A stretch of 64,000 nt of DNA from Allacma fusca (taxonomy: Eukaryota > Arthropoda > Collembola > Symphypleona > Sminthuridae), in contig OX359249.1 in assembly GCA_947179485.1 (NCBI GenBank), positions 54,261,402 through 54,325,401 of the forward strand, given 5' to 3'. The position numbers and the translations under genes were made by a program. Positions within the stretch are counted from its first letter, which is position 1. Each line of letters opens with the position of its first letter. This document shows positions 53,148 to 62,915 of this stretch, one piece after another. The notes beneath the pieces are model-generated. The model searched no databases, was not told the DNA's origin, and saw nothing but the letters and a program-made list of their open reading frames with translations.

Positions 53148-54617
53148 TTAATTGCCAGAAACCAAACTCAACTGAACGGACTTCTTCGCTTGAGCAATAT
53201 TGGAAGAGCCCACTCCATTGAATGTGACATTGGTCTTATTTGTTTGTAATCCCAGTCTTCGAATGCAATCTTCAGTAACCAAAGTGGCTTCAGACCCATT
53301 ATCCAGTAAAGCTCGGCAAAGTTGAGGGTCCCCATTTACATCTTTGATAAGGATGATTGCAGTTCCTCGTAAAACCTCTTGGTTGGTGGTTGTTGTGTGA
53401 GCTATAGTCTCACTCTTCTCGTCTGATTTCCCATCCTCCTTCTTACTTGGCTCAGACCTTTTCTCATTATGAATAAACGTATGATGTGTTTTTGAACATT
53501 TACGGCAACGAGACTCGGACTTACAATCAGTAACGCGATGATTTCCGCGGAGGCAGTTAAAACAAAGCCTTTTGCCCTTTACTACCTCCCGTCTCTCTTG
53601 TACATCCATTTTCTGGAATGATGGACAAGCCTGTAGCACATGCTCCTTCTGGCAGAGAACACAAGTCCCCTTGGCTCCATGATGAACCGATTTACTCCTT
53701 GAATTGGATGGCTTGGTCTGTGAGCCATTCTTGATTGGCCCCGTTCTGCTTGTCATTACTCCCAGTGACCTACTACGGGTTTCAAGAAATTGGATAAACT
53801 CTTCAAATTTTGGTACCTGAGATGAATTGAGTGACAGTTCCCACTGTTTCCTGCTTTCTCCATCCAGCTTCTCAAAAACTAAATGAATGAGAATGGAGTC
53901 CCAGGTATCCACCTTCTGCTTGAGTCCCTTTAAGGAACAGACACATTGACCTGTTACATCTATTAGCTTACGTAATGCTGTTGCATCTTTCTCTTTGGTT
54001 GTTGGCTGAGCAAATAGCCTCTTGAGAATCGCTGATACGATTTCCCTCTCACTTTGGTAACGAGAATTAAGAGCATTCCATGCCTCCGTGTAATTAGCAT
54101 CAGTTATAGAGTAAGATTTGACCATACCTTTAGGTTCTCCTTCTAGCGCATTTATGAGGTATGTCAATTTCTCAGCTCCCTTTAGTCCCGATTGGCTATG
54201 TATGGTGGCTTCAAAACGATCCTTAAATGTGATCCATTCCATGAAGTCACCGTCGAAGGTTGGTAGCTCTAACTTGGGTAGCTTTACATCTGCAGTCATT
54301 CTTGACTGAGGATTACTAGGTTGACTTACTGCTGGAGTCAATTTCGTTCGTAGAGCTGAAAGCTTCACCTTTGTGCTGTCGACCTTAAGGAATGAAGCCC
54401 TTATTTCAGCTTCGAGAAGAGCGTATGCTTTGTCGTCACATCCCCTGGAAATCTCCAGATGATTGGTGTCCAACTTTCCTTCCAATGCAAGAGTGTCGGT
54501 CCACCTCAAATCAACCAGATCCAATGTGAAAGTAAGTTCTGTCATACTAGAGACAGTTGACTCCAGATATTCCAGCTTCTTTATAAGGGAACGTCTTGCT
54601 CGGACTAAGATATCCAT
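53148..54617 (-). CDS. gag: BEL element 2 gag with protease start
   Basis: 489 codons from the ATG at 54617; the frame is open nine codons further upstream. Residues about 110-290 are the BEL gag region (KLPKLELPTFDGDFMEWITF, GAEKLTYLINAL). Three zinc-knuckle-like motifs follow at about 330-395 (CVLCQKEHVLQAC, CFNCLRGNHRVTDC, CRKCSKTHHTFIH). The A17 aspartic protease active site is at about 440 (RALLDNGSEATLV). A TAA at 53148-53150 ends the frame, yet the same register continues into pol, so this stop is probably a single nonsense mutation rather than a natural gag end. This is the best-preserved part of element 2. Confidence 0.8.
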   Translation of the reverse strand: MDILVRARRSLIKKLEYLESTVSSMTELTFTLDLVDLRWTDTLALEGKLDTNHLEISRGCDDKAYALLEAEIRASFLKVDSTKVKLSALRTKLTPAVSQPSNPQSRMTADVKLPKLELPTFDGDFMEWITFKDRFEATIHSQSGLKGAEKLTYLINALEGEPKGMVKSYSITDANYTEAWNALNSRYQSEREIVSAILKRLFAQPTTKEKDATALRKLIDVTGQCVCSLKGLKQKVDTWDSILIHLVFEKLDGESRKQWELSLNSSQVPKFEEFIQFLETRSRSLGVMTSRTGPIKNGSQTKPSNSRSKSVHHGAKGTCVLCQKEHVLQACPSFQKMDVQERREVVKGKRLCFNCLRGNHRVTDCKSESRCRKCSKTHHTFIHNEKRSEPSKKEDGKSDEKSETIAHTTTTNQEVLRGTAIILIKDVNGDPQLCRALLDNGSEATLVTEDCIRRLGLQTNKTNVTFNGVGSSNIAQAKKSVQLSLVSGN

Positions 54618-54819
54618 TGCACTTGTATGCCAATAATCAATCAAAACCGGTACCCGGTGCGGATCACCTCAAAACAACGCGTAATCAACGAAGCTATGTG
54701 GTGCGCTCAACGAGTAACTGAGTAGTGTTTACAGGCACAAATTCACACTAAACGCTTGACCAAAGCCACAATTAAAATAACCGGAACTGTTTAGAGACAT
54801 CCGGTTCGAAGGACCATAA

Positions 54820-55505
54820 TGTTCGTGGTAGAATGAGTAAGTGTGAATGAGATTTAGTTGGAAGCTTTGTGTTTAACTTTAAAACTCAACAAGAATATAA
54901 GAATTTTATTTCTAGTAAAACTGGCAGAGTGACGGCAGGAATGAATTGGAAAAAATGCTCTCCGATTGTAAAGACACACAACCTTTTATAGCTGAGCTCT
55001 TTGAATAAGCTGACAAATTTGGATACAATGTTACAGCCATACTTTAAGTTATATACATACAGCAAGGGAACAAAATTGATCTAAATTAAAACATTACAAT
55101 ATTTAAGTTAAGGTGAGACAGGGAAAAGGTACCCATCAAAGGGCCATTAAACCTGTCCTTCTGTATGATAAATAGCTGGCATTAAAAAATACAAATTAAG
55201 TGATAAGCGGACATTGAGCCAACTTACTAACAATAAGTAAGCTCTAGTTGAGCACGAAAATACAAGCAACTCAATTCAAATAATACCTTGGCTTACAATG
55301 AGATATTCAGCTTCAAATTTGTATAAAGGGTAGCAGAATGGGTAGTAATTACTTAGGGAAAATAATATTATACATATCTATCGGTATTTCCCAAAAATAT
55401 TACAAGGAGGATTTTTGGAAACGCATAAATTGGCATGCTAATATCTACATAAAGTGTTGGGAACACTCAATAAGCATTATAACATTATTCAAGCAAGCGT
55501 AAACA
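54820..55505 (-). repeat. 5' LTR of BEL element 2
   Basis: Right copy of the LTR pair; followed on the minus strand after 3 nt by the TGGTCCTTCGAACCGG motif. Confidence 0.92.
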
Positions 55506-56778
55506 CAAAGTGAGACATCTATCTTTGATGAACCAGGCTATGATGTTACTCAATTATCTACGCAAGTGCAAACAGTATTTCCAGTCACCTCAATGAGGGA
55601 TTAACTTGCACTTATTCAATTTTATATAAAATCCAATGACTCGCAGTACATTGACTTACGATCTAAAAACGCTCAGGTTAAAAGTGCGCGTCTTGAGTGA
55701 CAAAGGAACGCCACTTGATCAGAATGAAAATGTCACTACCGTCAACAACCTGCTACACTCAATGTTTTCTCAGGCTGCCTGTTATCTCAACGATGTCCTC
55801 ATTTCACCACAAAACAATGCATATCCGTATAAATGCTACTTGGAAACTATTGGGCTATGACAAAGATTATAAAACAAGTCAGTTGACTTGCGCACTATTT
55901 ACCAGGGAAAATGATATTACTAGCACTAGCATACAGATAGATTCCCAAGATGGATATAAAGAAAGGTGGGAAAGAACATAAAATAGTCAAACATTAAAAC
56001 TGATGGGACGACCGTATTTGGATATATGTTCGCAAACTAATTTTCTTATACCTGGAGTTGACGTTCGTTTCGTTTTTACAATAGCTTCGGATGAAATTGT
56101 TATAGTAACACCATCTGATAACAAATTTACTCTTGAAATCTTTGAAGCCAAGTTATTAATTGAAAAGATGACATTTCTTCCTTCATCAGCTCTAAACCAT
56201 GTACGTTTTTTAGAGAGTGGCAAACAGATATGTATGCCCATGAGAAGGGTTGAGCTGCGTTACTTTACAATTTCACCTGGAGTTGATTCAGTTGTGGATG
56301 AGAACTTACTCTCCATACTTATTCCTTACCGAATTATAATTGGACTTACGGAAAGTTCAGAATTTGGCGGTCATTTCAAAAAGAATCCTTTGTATTTGGA
56401 AACCACGATTTAAAATACATCAATCTTTCCGCAAATGGAGAGACAATCAATACAGCATTGGACTTAGACTAAAAGAATTTTTATTTCACGGAAGCTTATG
56501 ACAGCTTATTTAAAGGAATTCACATACACACTGAAGATATTGGACTTAATATAACTCCTTGGCAATACCAACAATCCTGCGCACTCTATGTTTACAACTT
56601 GGCAATGTTTATGGAAGGCTTTTTACCACCCAGACATGGAAACGTGAAGCTTGAATTAAAAATTTAACACCCCCCAACGAAACCATTAACTATAGTAGCA
56701 TACATAGAGTTCCCAGCCGTTCGATATATTGACCGATTCAAAAACGTTTGTTTCACGGACTTTAATAACTTTATGTAA

Positions 56779-57500
56779 AATATATACAACCCGATTAGAC
56801 AAGATTCTTTCTAGGGCTTCTGTTCGGGACGGGACCGGGATCGGGACAGTTTCGGGACAAATTTTTTGTCCCCATGTTATTTCGGACGGAACAATAGATC
56901 GGGACAGAAAAATATACCTGTACAGTGTACTATTGCTGTAAACATGAATATGCGTGGGAATCGTTCCGTTTAAAATTTGTTATTCTATATATAAATATTT
57001 TTTACAGTAAAATTTTGATATTATTTGAGGTGTTCTTGTAAAAATAAAGGAATTTGGAGCATTTCATAAGACTGGGATTATAACCGGGACCCCGTCCCTA
57101 GGTTTTCGGGACAGGACCGGGATCGGGACAGTTTCGGGACAAAATTTGTGTCCCCATGTTATTTCGGGACTGAATCGGGACGATTTTGTTTCCCGAGGAT
57201 TTCGGGACGGGACAGAATTGCCACCGGGACAAAAATATTGTCCCCAGTAGAAGCCCTAATTCTTTCTTATATGCTCAAAAAAGAGATGTAATATCATGTG
57301 ATTTTCTTCTTACAGTAAATATATTCCCAACAGCATTAATAAACAATAATCAAAGGAATAATGAAGGAGGACAACACTGGGTTGCCATCTAGGTTCCAAA
57401 AAAATCAGGTCCTCTATATTTCTTTTGTAGTTATGGTGTTGGTATTAAATGCTATAGTTTCTATTTTATGGAATTGGTGAAAAAGTTAGATGTAAGTGTA
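56779..57500 (+). pseudogene. Maverick adenain-like cysteine protease remnant, split by MITE
   Basis: Directly after the capsid gene. Flanking codons on both sides of the MITE at 56812-57258 join into one register. Near 57345-57390 the frame reads NEGGQHWVAI, the histidine motif of adenovirus-type proteases. After an in-frame stop LYFFCSYGVG follows, at the place of the usual YFDSYG acid motif, with the acidic residue replaced by Cys. Maverick/Polinton elements encode this protease to mature virion proteins. The stop, the lost acid residue and the insertion make it inactive. Confidence 0.65.
56812..57258. mobile_element. hAT-type MITE 3, GGGAC-rich
   Basis: A perfect 8-bp duplication ATTCTTTC (56804-56811, 57259-57266) flanks TAGGGCTTCT...AGAAGCCCTA inverted termini. 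Inside, CGGGAC words are repeated many times. A block of about 75 bp (ccgggatcgggacagtttcg, then tgtccccatgttatttcgg) occurs twice, at about 56830-56905 and 57115-57190. No coding capacity. It interrupts the protease relic. Confidence 0.8.
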
Positions 57501-57607
57501 GTTGAAAACATTAAATGCTTACAAAGCGTAAATTCTAAAGTAAGTGATTTATATGCATCATACTTTTTAAATAGAATGTATAGTGGGTGCTGTGTGATGT
57601 CAGTATA

Positions 57608-57862
57608 TTAGAATAGAAATGGAATTAATGCACCACCTTTTTGTATAAACACACCTTTTTGTTTTTCCTTTTTAGAATTCTTTTTAATTTTTTTGGATGC
57701 AAATTTTTCGAGAACGTTCTTATGCGGTTGTAACTTTGTTAGTGCCTCTCGTTTTATTGAAACATTTGTATAGACATCTTTGTATAGATTTAGGCTACAT
57801 TCGCACAAGCTTTTCATTTCTTGAGGACTTGCATTTTTAATACAATTCACTCTGTTTTTCAT
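57608..57862 (-). CDS. Small Maverick-associated ORF (intact)
   Basis: 84 codons from the ATG at 57862, opposite to the surrounding virion genes. It has a Cys-containing helical N-terminus (MKSLCECSLNLYKD), a Lys-rich middle (LQPHKNVLEKFASKKIKKNS) and a C-terminal QKGGALIPFLF. This plan (CECxLNxxKG, then a basic stretch, then QKGG plus hydrophobics) is shared by small proteins of unknown function commonly found in Maverick-like elements. It is one of the few unbroken frames in this relic. Function unknown. Confidence 0.55.
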   Translation of the reverse strand: MKNRVNCIKNASPQEMKSLCECSLNLYKDVYTNVSIKREALTKLQPHKNVLEKFASKKIKKNSKKEKQKGVFIQKGGALIPFLF

Positions 57863-57964
57863 GACATTTGGCAATATATTGCAGAAATTTTCGATGTTTA
57901 TTTATTCTTAAATTCATTTTCCTTCTCAAATTTTAACTCAATGATGTTTTTTTTATTGAAGAGT

Positions 57965-58963
57965 TAAATCCAACTGAAGATAACTTAGTAGCACAGTTTG
58001 AATTTAACCATAGTCCAATAAACATGACTACCCCTGATAATCGGATAATTTCGAAACATTATTTAAATCATAATAATGTAGTTAGTTATGGTGGAGTGAA
58101 TCGTTTCTTGAATAATCATGATTTTCCGGGTAAAAAATGGACACGATGAAGTTAAAAGTGCTCTCAAACGTATCTGCATACACATATCACAAACCAATAC
58201 GAAGGATATTTAAACGACGTCAAATGTACGTGTCAAGTATGAATCATCAGTTTGTAATTGACCATATAGATGTAAGAAAGTAAAAACGACAGAATAGCGG
58301 TATCTCATACTTATTATCTTGCATTAATGCATTCGCAAGGTACGACTACTTTGTTCATTTAAAAAATAAAACACCTGACATAGTGATACGAGGACTTGAT
58401 AAGATCTTTCAAACGGGGTTAATTGTATCGAAAGGAATTCATTTGGTTGCTGGGTTGGAATTTAAGTAAAAAAAACTAAACGTTTTTTTAAAAAATATGG
58501 AATTAAACATTTCATAACAAGTATGAAATGTACCAAATTATAAAAAAATATGAAAAAAAAATGGTTGAAAGATTGCATAGGACAATTTCTCACACATAAT
58601 AAAACTAGAAAATATTAAGAAATACTGGAGAGAGTTGTGCATAATTATAATAATTCGAAACATTCAATTATTGGCATGTCACCGTCACAGGTAACGAACG
58701 AGAACGAAGTTGACGTGTACAAAAAATTATATGGCAATATAACGAAGACACAAAAGGAAAAAGTAGCATTTAAAATTGGTGACATTGACACAATCCAGAA
58801 AAATATTTGAAAAAGGATATTTGGATTTCTGGGATAAAAATGTATACACTATAATCGAAATTCTTAAGACGAGTCCGATTACTTACAAACTTGAAGATAT
58901 GAAGAAAAAACTGCTACCTGGTACTTATTATAAGGAAGAGTTACAAAAAATTCTTCATTCTTA
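57965..58963 (+). pseudogene. Maverick integrase (retroviral-type) remnant
   Basis: Frames in series, broken by stops and shifts: HNNVVSYGGVNRF (N-terminal region), SAYTYHKPIRRIFKRRQMYV, SYLLSCINAFARYDYFVHLK, MVERLHRT, SKHSIIGMSPSQVTNENEV, and a chromodomain-like end (IFEKGYLDFWDKNVYTI, TYKLEDM) finishing at 58963. Compared with Maverick integrases, the first catalytic Asp (in CIDVF) is Asn here and the second (in TDxGxEF) is lost. The Glu before the R-x-x-RT motif is kept. It is catalytically dead. Confidence 0.7.
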
Positions 58964-59194
58964 AAATACCAGTGTCTTTCCAAGTGTCTTCCATTCATAC
59001 AAGATTTTTTAAAAATTATATCTCCAACAACAAATTGTTGTGAAATTGTAAAGTGTAACTGCATAATTTGTCATTCTGTATTGGCTCAAGCTAGAATTGA
59101 TATGGTTTTAAATCTGCCAAATTCAACAAAACTTAGCACAAAAAAGAATCAACTAAGCTAGCATCTATTACTAAAAAGGACGAAGTAGCTTCCC

Positions 59195-60204
59195 ATGTCT
59201 GAAAAATTCCATTCGATGCCCTTGACCCTACGAATTCAAAGTAAACCTTTTCAAGAAGGTGGGTCACCACGGATTATCCTTGACGATTATTGGATTCTTT
59301 ATATAGGAGAACGAAGAGGAGAAATCGGGGGCAACACTCAAATTAATATACGTAAAATCAATCTTAATGGGAGTGATAACACTGGGAGTAGTATCGGGGA
59401 CTTAAATGAAGGTCTTTCCATGCCAGTGGAAATAATCAACTGTCTCTTACAAGGACTCTCACAACTGAACGAATGTCGGTAAGATTCATAATTTTTTACA
59501 TTTGAGATACGTTTTTGCTTGTATTTCGTTTTTGATGTTTCATATGTGTATTGAATGATTTAAAATATTGACAAAGAATATCTCCAATTAAAAATTATGC
59601 TCCTTACAGGGATCATTGAGACACCTACTACCGACGTCCCCCGGAAACATGACAAAATGGCAAAATATCCAAGTGAGTTTGAATTACATAAAATATTACA
59701 GTGGTAGTTTACAACGGCACAGATGATAATGATGATGAAATACGTTATGGTTTGTTCTACATTTTAATTGTGTTCTGCATTTATATTCTTATTTCAGAAG
59801 ATGTTCGTGTTGCTCCTGATGATGATGATGATGACGAGGACAATGAAGACGTTTAAGAAGTTGATTATGGCCAGCAATCAAAAGGAAATGCTGGTCCTTG
59901 AGTCCCTGTTGCTGATGATCCTTCTGTTGCTGCTGCCAATGTACAGAAAATGTTGACTTGTTACTATCGAACTTTGAATTATGAAGGTTCGTATTACACT
60001 TTCATCTATGTCAAAAGGAATGGCAAGACAGTCAACTTGAACGTTTCAAGGATCCCATGGCTCGTTCAGAGACTTACGTATTACTACAGCATCAAAGGAT
60101 CTAACTTGACTCAAATGATTAGTTCAATTCAGAAATGTTCTGAAATTTTGTAGAAAGTTGTTCAAGAAGATGGTGTTGATGAAATCGGTGATATGGATAT
60201 TTAA
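59195..60204 (+). pseudogene. Unrecognised, probably spliced gene in Maverick region
   Basis: Three pieces fit a two-intron model. Exon 1 is 59195-59478, from an ATG to TCG|GTAAGA. Exon 2 is 59610-59672, with TCCTTACAG before it and CAA|GTGAGT after it. Exon 3 starts at 59798 after TTATTTCAG. The reading phase is kept across both introns and leads into an Asp/Glu-rich stretch and then YYRTLNYEGSYYTFIYVKRN. Three in-frame stops in exon 3 suggest decay. Exon 1 (ILDDYWILYIGERRG, INIRKI, LSMPVEIINCLLQGL) is faintly like PC4-type ssDNA-binding proteins, which I hold only as a guess. Confidence 0.4.
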
Positions 60205-60576
60205 AAGGTATTTCCGATGTTTGTCTTTGAAAATATTTTGTCATTTTCTTGTTTCTTTAAAACCAATCAAAAGTAATTAAAATTTGGCAACAATTATTTT
60301 CGTCAGAATAAAATTTAAAAAATGTATTGTAACAAAATATTATTAATATTACTGACTTTATGATCATTTGCATGACTTCATTGTTTTAGAAATATACTAT
60401 CACCTATATACATCCTGTTTCTGTCGCATAAAACAACGGGCAATTATATTTTATTTTTCCTGTCATTAAAATATATGTCATACTGTTATCTCATCATTTT
60501 AATTCCATTTCATGTTAAGTGAAGTTTCCTAGTAAATTTTTACAAAATACAAGGGTTAGGAGGGGAAGGCGAAGGA

Positions 60577-60628
60577 GCTTGTCAGGACCCCTCTTTCCTC
60601 CCCTCCCTTCCCCTATATCCTGACAAGC
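60577..60628. repeat. Perfect 11-bp inverted repeat flanking C/T-rich loop
   Basis: GCTTGTCAGGA (60577-60587) and TCCTGACAAGC (60618-60628) enclose a pyrimidine-rich loop. The loop itself complements the G-rich AGGGGAAGG just upstream (60561-60569), so a pseudoknot-like or alternative fold is possible. Confidence 0.5.
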
Positions 60629-60810
60629 ATTAAGGTTAAGGAGGCGCGCGCAAAGTAAAAAATTAAAGGCTGTCATGTTATGCAAGAAGTTATTTTTCGT
60701 ATATGTGTGTAGAACATAACATACGTGACGGCATTCAGTCTTTGAATACTATTGAGCATTTAGGTTTACAAAAATCTCATCTCTCTAATTTTCTGTAATT
60801 GCTTGACATA

Positions 60811-61291
60811 ATGTCGAAATTGATTTTGGGATTTTACAAAACTGATTCATTTTTCGAAATGGACAGTGTATTCGATATATCAGCGATTTCTATGATATTG
60901 ATCCAGAATTCGCTCCAGATAGAAACATATCTCGATATTGGTACCAGTATAAAAACATTTCGATAAGTGCCTACCTGAAAACAATCCGTCAGCTCATACT
61001 TCCTTAATATTGGATTATTTGGAAAATGTTCTGATACAAAACAGTGTTTCTACCATCTTCTGAAAAAATTCTGAATATGACCCAGATCTTCAATTATTTA
61101 CAAGTATGGCTCCGTTCCATATTTTCTATCATGGATGGCATTTAGGTTATTGTGGACGAAAATATGGCGAAATTCTTCAATTTAAATCTGATGACGAGGT
61201 CTTCATTTGGATAGAGAAATGTGTTCAACTTGTTACCAGGATTCACTACTTTAAATGTTACATGGGTATTACTACTTCTACTAGTCAATAA
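60811..61291 (+). pseudogene. Decayed unrecognised frames between Maverick genes
   Basis: An ATG frame from 60811 (MSKLILGFYKTDSFFEMDSV) breaks after about 50 codons. Another frame at 61106-61291 contains FYHGWHLGYCGRKYGEI. They may be parts of one lost gene. No family is recognised. Confidence 0.25.
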
Positions 61292-61483
61292 TAATTTCAT
61301 TTATTCAATTATTTATTGACTAGGCTGAATGATTCGACTTAAGTAACAATTTTTGTTTTTGAAAATATTAGTACGAGGAAAATTAATTCATTTTTCAGTT
61401 TTATTGATTCATTATTTAATATATGTATTCTAATATTGCTAATTCCATGGCTTTTCTGGAAATTGAACTTTGGCCAGTAGAAG

Positions 61484-62011
61484 ATGGACAAAATGATGGA
61501 GTGTCCCACTACCGATTCCATTGGCAACGATTCAAACAAACGTATTTCATTAAGGATGTATAAGGTGAGAAGGAAGCCAAATGGTATACTGATAAGCTTT
61601 TCGGAAAACGTTGTCTATTTCCTTCTTGATAAACGCACTCTAGCATTACTAAAATGTCTAACAAGAACATCCAAACGTTTCTTCCTATTTCCACAATTGT
61701 TAGAAGGCGTCTCCGATTATTTGAATAATCGTGAAGATTTGACTCACATTCGCAAAAGTTTTATTTGGGCTAGAAAACGAATAGATTTTGACAAATATTT
61801 TGCTAATCTTTGGAGTTATTTCCAAGAAAAATTGTATAATCCATCTTATCTGACTAACCTTGCTAAACATGTGAAGAAAAATGAAAAGTATATTCCTTCT
61901 ATTATTAATCCAAAATTTAACATGTATGATCCATGTGTTTGTGAGTTTGAACAGTCTAGCTCATACGAAGAATCGTGTTTGGATTCTGAAAGACAGCTAT
62001 GGAGGATATAA
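61484..62011 (+). CDS. Unrecognised 175-aa ORF in Maverick region
   Basis: An intact ATG frame, unusually long for this AT-rich relic. It is Lys/Arg/Phe-rich with a beta-rich start (RISLRMYKVRRKPNGILISF, VVYFLLDKRT) and a helical second half, and ends acidic. It lies convergent with the ATPase relic, 158 nt away. Likely an accessory Maverick gene by position; function unknown. Confidence 0.45.
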   Translation: MDKMMECPTTDSIGNDSNKRISLRMYKVRRKPNGILISFSENVVYFLLDKRTLALLKCLTRTSKRFFLFPQLLEGVSDYLNNREDLTHIRKSFIWARKRIDFDKYFANLWSYFQEKLYNPSYLTNLAKHVKKNEKYIPSIINPKFNMYDPCVCEFEQSSSYEESCLDSERQLWRI

Positions 62012-62169
62012 TAGAAAAAATATAACCCACCATAGTCATGGTTATCTTATTTAACAAATAAACGAACGTAAATGGTTCTACGAGAGGGAGAGCAGTGGAA
62101 TGAATTCTGAATAATGTCTTCTGATACCGTTTGTATTTTTAAAAATTAAATGTCACACTAGTAGTCGTA

Positions 62170-62824
62170 TTAATAGTAGTAATACCCGTTATTTTTAACG
62201 TAAACATAACAATCACTATCGGAGAAAACATTGGAGCGGCATTTATGTAAATCATTTTGTGTTGAACTTGTATCCACTAATAAATGTCCATATGGTTTTG
62301 ATGTTGCATCTCTATAAGCATATTCTAGTACATCATTCTTTTTACCAAAGTTTATTTGTCAACCCAACGTGTTAACAACCTGAGTATTTAACGAATTTAA
62401 AAAGAATCAAATATTTTGCATTTCTTGTTAAAGTTGTTGCCTTACGATAGTAGAAGTTTTGAAGGCTAAAAATTACAGCATATTTCTGTGATGACTTTCC
62501 CGACAAAACAGGTTTCCCCATTGATTCTACCATTAAGTTATCTAGAATTAGTAATATTGGAATTTCGTTTCCTTCCGGTACATCGTAGTCTAATCCTCGT
62601 ATAAATTCAACGCTATTATTTGTATACTTTTAATCGTATTAAAAAGCATAGGTTGATAATCTATATAGCCAAAAATCACTCTTTGTACTGGTGGGACAAA
62701 TATTTCATTTCGACGTTGTATTATTTCCGACACTAGTACACTTTGCCCTCCATGACTAGGAGCAGCCATTTTTTAAATTCTCAGGAACTTTTAACTTGTA
62801 ATCAAACGTATCTCCGTTCGACAT
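62170..62824 (-). pseudogene. Maverick genome-packaging-type ATPase remnant
   Basis: Starts at an ATG (62824) and ends in a Tyr-rich tail before TAA at 62170; the size fits the roughly 220-240-aa Maverick P-loop ATPase. Landmarks are IPILLILDNLMVESMG (Walker B region, LLxLDDLM in relatives), SQKYAVIFSLQNFYYR (sensor-like strand), AKYLILF, and AYRDATSKPYGHLLVD near the end. The Walker A position (about 62720-62770) has lost its GxxGxGK pattern and is crossed by frameshifts. It would have driven DNA into capsids; it is now dead. Confidence 0.7.
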
Positions 62825-62915
62825 TTTGAAATGAAATGAAAAGTTTTATTCAACTACAGCATTATTTAAAACAATCCCAAAAATTTATTTTAATACTTAT
62901 GTTACAATTTGTAAT

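Larger units (their letters stand above)
48839..55505 (-). mobile_element. BEL/Pao LTR retrotransposon 2 (complete outline, defective)
   Basis: LTRs at 48839-49520 and 54820-55505 (682 and 686 bp, ends TGTTCGTGG...GTAAACA), differing by about nine substitutions and a 4-nt indel. Flanks taaag (48834-48838) and caaag (55506-55510) give a 5-bp duplication with one mismatch. On the minus strand TGGTCCTTCGAACCGG (54801-54816) follows the 5' LTR, the same motif as in element 1. Inside are gag and a heavily damaged pol. LTR and protein sequences differ clearly from element 1, so this is a distinct BEL family. Confidence 0.92.
48788..56778 (+). pseudogene. Maverick F54H12.2-like capsid gene, split by BEL element 2
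   Basis: The ATG at 48788 and about 16 codons precede BEL element 2 (48839-55505). The gene resumes at 55506 with ETSIFDEPGY and runs to TAA at 56776-56778, so the coding part is about 440 codons, close to family length. Landmarks in order: SQYIDL, VNNLLHSMFSQAACYLND, ISPQNNAYPYKCYLE, MGRPYLDICSQ, RVELRYFTISPG, PYRIIIGL...FGGHFKKNPL, ITPWQYQQSCALYVYNL, GNVKLELK, VAYIEF...YIDRFKNV. Several in-frame stops and shifts occur throughout, so it was decaying independently of the insertion. F54H12.2-like proteins are Maverick-encoded virion proteins, probably the capsid subunit. Confidence 0.75.

Noticed and set aside
56830-57240. GGGAC tandem arrays as a CpG-island or promoter
   Set aside because: They are explained as the body of a hAT-type MITE with exact 8-bp target duplication.
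59768-59956. 62-codon Met/Leu-rich frame (membrane peptide)
   Set aside because: Out-of-phase reading of the GAT repeat; the spliced phase gives an Asp-rich stretch that continues into the downstream frame.
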